From an uncultured Bacteroidota bacterium (lineage in GTDB: Bacteria; Bacteroidota; Bacteroidia; Chitinophagales; Chitinophagaceae): a stretch of 64,000 nucleotides of DNA. How positions within the stretch are numbered: the first letter of the stretch is position 1; the number at the start of each line of letters is the position of its first letter. The stretch is taken from assembly GCA_903905065.1 (NCBI GenBank), contig CAIVEW010000050.1:62001-126000 (forward strand), written 5' to 3'. A model generated the notes under the pieces. That model saw nothing but the letters and a program-made list of their open reading frames with translations. It searched no databases and was not told the DNA's origin. A program made the position numbers and the translations under genes. This document shows positions 62,366-64,000 of this stretch, in pieces.

Positions 62366-62384
62366 TGTATCAAATGTAGATACA
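62366..62384. promoter_or_regulatory. Inverted repeat over the promoter of the cytochrome operon
   Basis: TGTATC (62366-62371) and GATACA (62379-62384) form a perfect 6-bp inverted repeat with a 7-nt spacer. It overlaps the minus-strand -7 box TACATTTG at 62371-62378, so a bound regulator would block transcription. Regulator unknown. Confidence 0.4.
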
Positions 62385-62640
62385 CGTAAATGACAGTTTT
62401 ATGACGATGGTCAAAGGAAAACATGATTGGCGTCAGGTTTTGAAAATGATTTGCGCCGGAAATGACTTGTAATAGTTTGGGAGGTGCATAACGGCTCCCG
62501 CCCATCGGCAGGCAGGACTTCTATGTTTTAGTGTGTGTACTTTTACGGTGTAATAGCCGTGCCATAATGCTGTTAAATATTTTGCCGGGATAAATGGTGG
62601 CCGTCAATCATCTTTTCGAATTTCGTAATTTTGCACCCTC
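62385..62640. other. Intergenic region between the cytochrome operon and ispH
   Basis: About 256 nt with no coding region seen. Holds a half-copy of the CCTGCC/GGCAGG palindrome (62506-62517) and the ispH promoter box at its end. Confidence 0.5.
62626..62633 (+). promoter_or_regulatory. -7 promoter element of ispH, near-leaderless
   Basis: TAATTTTG matches TAnnTTTG and ends 7 nt before ATG 62641; the predicted leader is about 3 nt. Confidence 0.5.
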
Positions 62641-63870
62641 ATGAAGTCATTTGATGTCCCCGTGCATTATCGGAGCCCGCTTGTTACGGCTATTAAGCTG
62701 AAGCGCAAAGCCGATGATAAAATGAAGAGAGACTATACGCCTACGGTGCTCCAGTTGGGCTCCTTGCAGGTGTTGCTGGCGCGGCATTTCGGGTTTTGTT
62801 ATGGTGTTGAAAATGCCATAGAGATCGCTTTTCGTGCTGTGGCGGAGAACCCAGGCAAACGCATATTCCTGCTCAGTGAGATGATCCACAACCCCGGTGT
62901 AAACGCTGACCTGCAGGCATTGGGCATAAAATTCATCATGGATACGAAGGGCAATATGCTCATAGAATGGGATAAGTTGAAAAGTGATGACGTGGTGATT
63001 ATACCTGCCTTCGGCACAACACTTGAACTGGAAGAGAAATTGAGGAGCATAGGTATTGATCCCACCCATTACGAGACCACGTGCCCGTTTGTAGAAAAAG
63101 TGTGGAACCGCGCCGGAAAAATAGGTGACGATGGCTATACTGTAGTAGTGCATGGCAAGCCCGGCCACGAAGAAACACGAGCGACCTTTTCACACAGCAA
63201 TGCCCATACGCCGACAATAATTGTAAAAGATATGACACAGGCGCAACTGCTAGGTAGCTATATCAATGGGCAACGACCTCTCGGACAATTCTATTACGAC
63301 TTTAAAGGGCAGTATTCTGAGGGATTTGATCCACAAAAAGACCTGCAAAGAATAGGCGTGGTAAACCAAACCACCATGCTCGCCAGTGAGACCCAGGCTA
63401 TCGCCGACTACCTGAAACATCTCATTGTAACTCACTATCAGGCTGCGCCGGACACGGCAAGCGAGCGTTTTGCTGATACCCGGGATACCCTGTGCTATGC
63501 CACTAACGACAATCAAACTGCTGTGACGGGTATGCTGGAGCAGCCAGCAGATATAGCCCTGGTGATAGGCGGCTACAATAGCTCCAATACTTCTCACCTA
63601 GCAGAATTATGCGACCAAAAGCTGCCCACTTATTTTATCAATGATGAGCATTGTCTTATTTCGGCAAGGACGGTTCGCCATTTTGACCTGCATGACCATT
63701 CTGAAAAAGAAACGAACAACTTTCTTCCGGCTCACAGGCCATTGCGCGTCATGATCACATCCGGGGCGTCCTGTCCGGATGCGCTGGTGGAGCGGGTGAT
63801 AGAACGACTTGCTGTTATTACCGGAAATGAACAGGCTGCAACAGTTATTAAAGAAAAATGGGAAATATGA
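62641..63870 (+). CDS. ispH: 4-hydroxy-3-methylbut-2-enyl diphosphate reductase
   Basis: A 409-residue iron-sulfur enzyme, last step of the MEP isoprenoid pathway, making IPP and DMAPP. Three conserved cysteines hold the cluster: FGFCYGVENA (near residue 51), TTCPFVEKVW (near residue 147) and SGASCPDALVE (near residue 378). Longer than the E. coli enzyme (about 316) by an N-terminal extension and an insertion, as is usual in Bacteroidota. Its stop is 1 nt from the converging gene. Confidence 0.95.
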   Translation: MKSFDVPVHYRSPLVTAIKLKRKADDKMKRDYTPTVLQLGSLQVLLARHFGFCYGVENAIEIAFRAVAENPGKRIFLLSEMIHNPGVNADLQALGIKFIMDTKGNMLIEWDKLKSDDVVIIPAFGTTLELEEKLRSIGIDPTHYETTCPFVEKVWNRAGKIGDDGYTVVVHGKPGHEETRATFSHSNAHTPTIIVKDMTQAQLLGSYINGQRPLGQFYYDFKGQYSEGFDPQKDLQRIGVVNQTTMLASETQAIADYLKHLIVTHYQAAPDTASERFADTRDTLCYATNDNQTAVTGMLEQPADIALVIGGYNSSNTSHLAELCDQKLPTYFINDEHCLISARTVRHFDLHDHSEKETNNFLPAHRPLRVMITSGASCPDALVERVIERLAVITGNEQAATVIKEKWEI

Positions 63871-63871
63871 T

Positions 63872-64000
63872 CTATTTCAGTACCTCCACTTTGTAGTAGC
63901 TGTAGATAGTAATTAACTCCTTGTTATTTATTGGATCCAAAATGATAACAGAGTCAGAGCGTACAATTTGGTTCCGGTATTCTTTCAGGTTGGCAACTTT
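63872..64000 (-). CDS. 3' end of an unidentified gene (partial)
   Basis: The minus strand is open from the window edge (64000) to TAG at 63872-63874, giving the last 42 residues of a protein (KVANLKEYRNQ ... YYKVEVLK). The composition looks coding but is too short to identify. It stops 1 nt from the end of ispH. Confidence 0.5.
   Translation of the reverse strand, partial: KVANLKEYRNQIVRSDSVIILDPINNKELITIYSYYKVEVLK

Noticed and set aside
1-64000. Mobile element, phage, toxin-antitoxin or defence island
   Set aside because: No transposase, integrase, recombinase, nuclease pair or phage structural gene was seen in either strand; the only hint is the tRNA scar.

Overview
The window reads as a chromosomal segment of a non-photosynthetic Bacteroidota bacterium, most like Chitinophagaceae or a relative. 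The evidence is a protein with a type IX secretion (T9SS type B) C-terminal sorting domain, a BatD/BatE pair, IspH and desaturase of Bacteroidota type, DUF6249 and DUF1572 proteins, and about 18 copies of the Bacteroidota promoter element TAnnTTTG just upstream of genes. No transposase, phage gene, CRISPR array or rRNA was found. One tRNA gene is present, tRNA-Ser(GGA).

Layout. 1-3173: CheR (cut by the window edge), CheB and a receiver-PAS-PAS-histidine kinase. 3235-4106: tRNA-Ser, its terminator, a decayed copy of the tRNA 3' half and a small membrane protein. 4160-6847: a leucine-rich-repeat protein kinase, then a membrane-anchored class III adenylate cyclase. 6951-15352: mostly minus-strand housekeeping genes (TatD, polysaccharide deacetylase, BatE/BatD, an SDR, RibF, a secreted protein, an RRM protein) with a Dph6-like ATPase on the plus strand. 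15574-23520: a HAD phosphatase, an ECF sigma/anti-sigma pair facing a DUF6249 gene, IlvE with a coupled GNAT gene, and an EamA exporter divergent from a MocR regulator. 23776-28047: a 1,423-residue secreted repeat protein. 28413-35092: gyrA followed by three tandem paralogous TPR proteins. 35171-43681: desaturase, RluD, OmpA-like, coiled-coil membrane protein, MauE/DoxX-thioredoxin fusion, a phosphoesterase with an apparent ATT start, and AmtB. 43905-47976: a five-gene operon kaiC-kaiB-kaiB-histidine kinase-response regulator. 48077-57639: MFS and GT-C-like membrane proteins, YggS, PanB, Kup, a SPOUT methyltransferase and two tandem outer-membrane barrel paralogues. 57859-64000: Lon, a cytochrome c/porin/cytochrome c operon, IspH and the 3' end of one more gene.

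How the parts connect. Signalling genes are dense: two histidine kinases, two receiver modules, CheB/CheR, an adenylate cyclase, a Ser/Thr-type kinase, an ECF sigma factor and a Kai module. The most striking unit is the Kai operon, where KaiC, two different KaiB proteins, a PAS histidine kinase and a single-domain receiver are packed with gaps of 1-13 nt and no kaiA. The second is the porin sandwiched between two monoheme cytochromes c, which suggests an electron-transfer or respiration-linked envelope function. Functional calls come from reading motifs; no database search or structure prediction was run.
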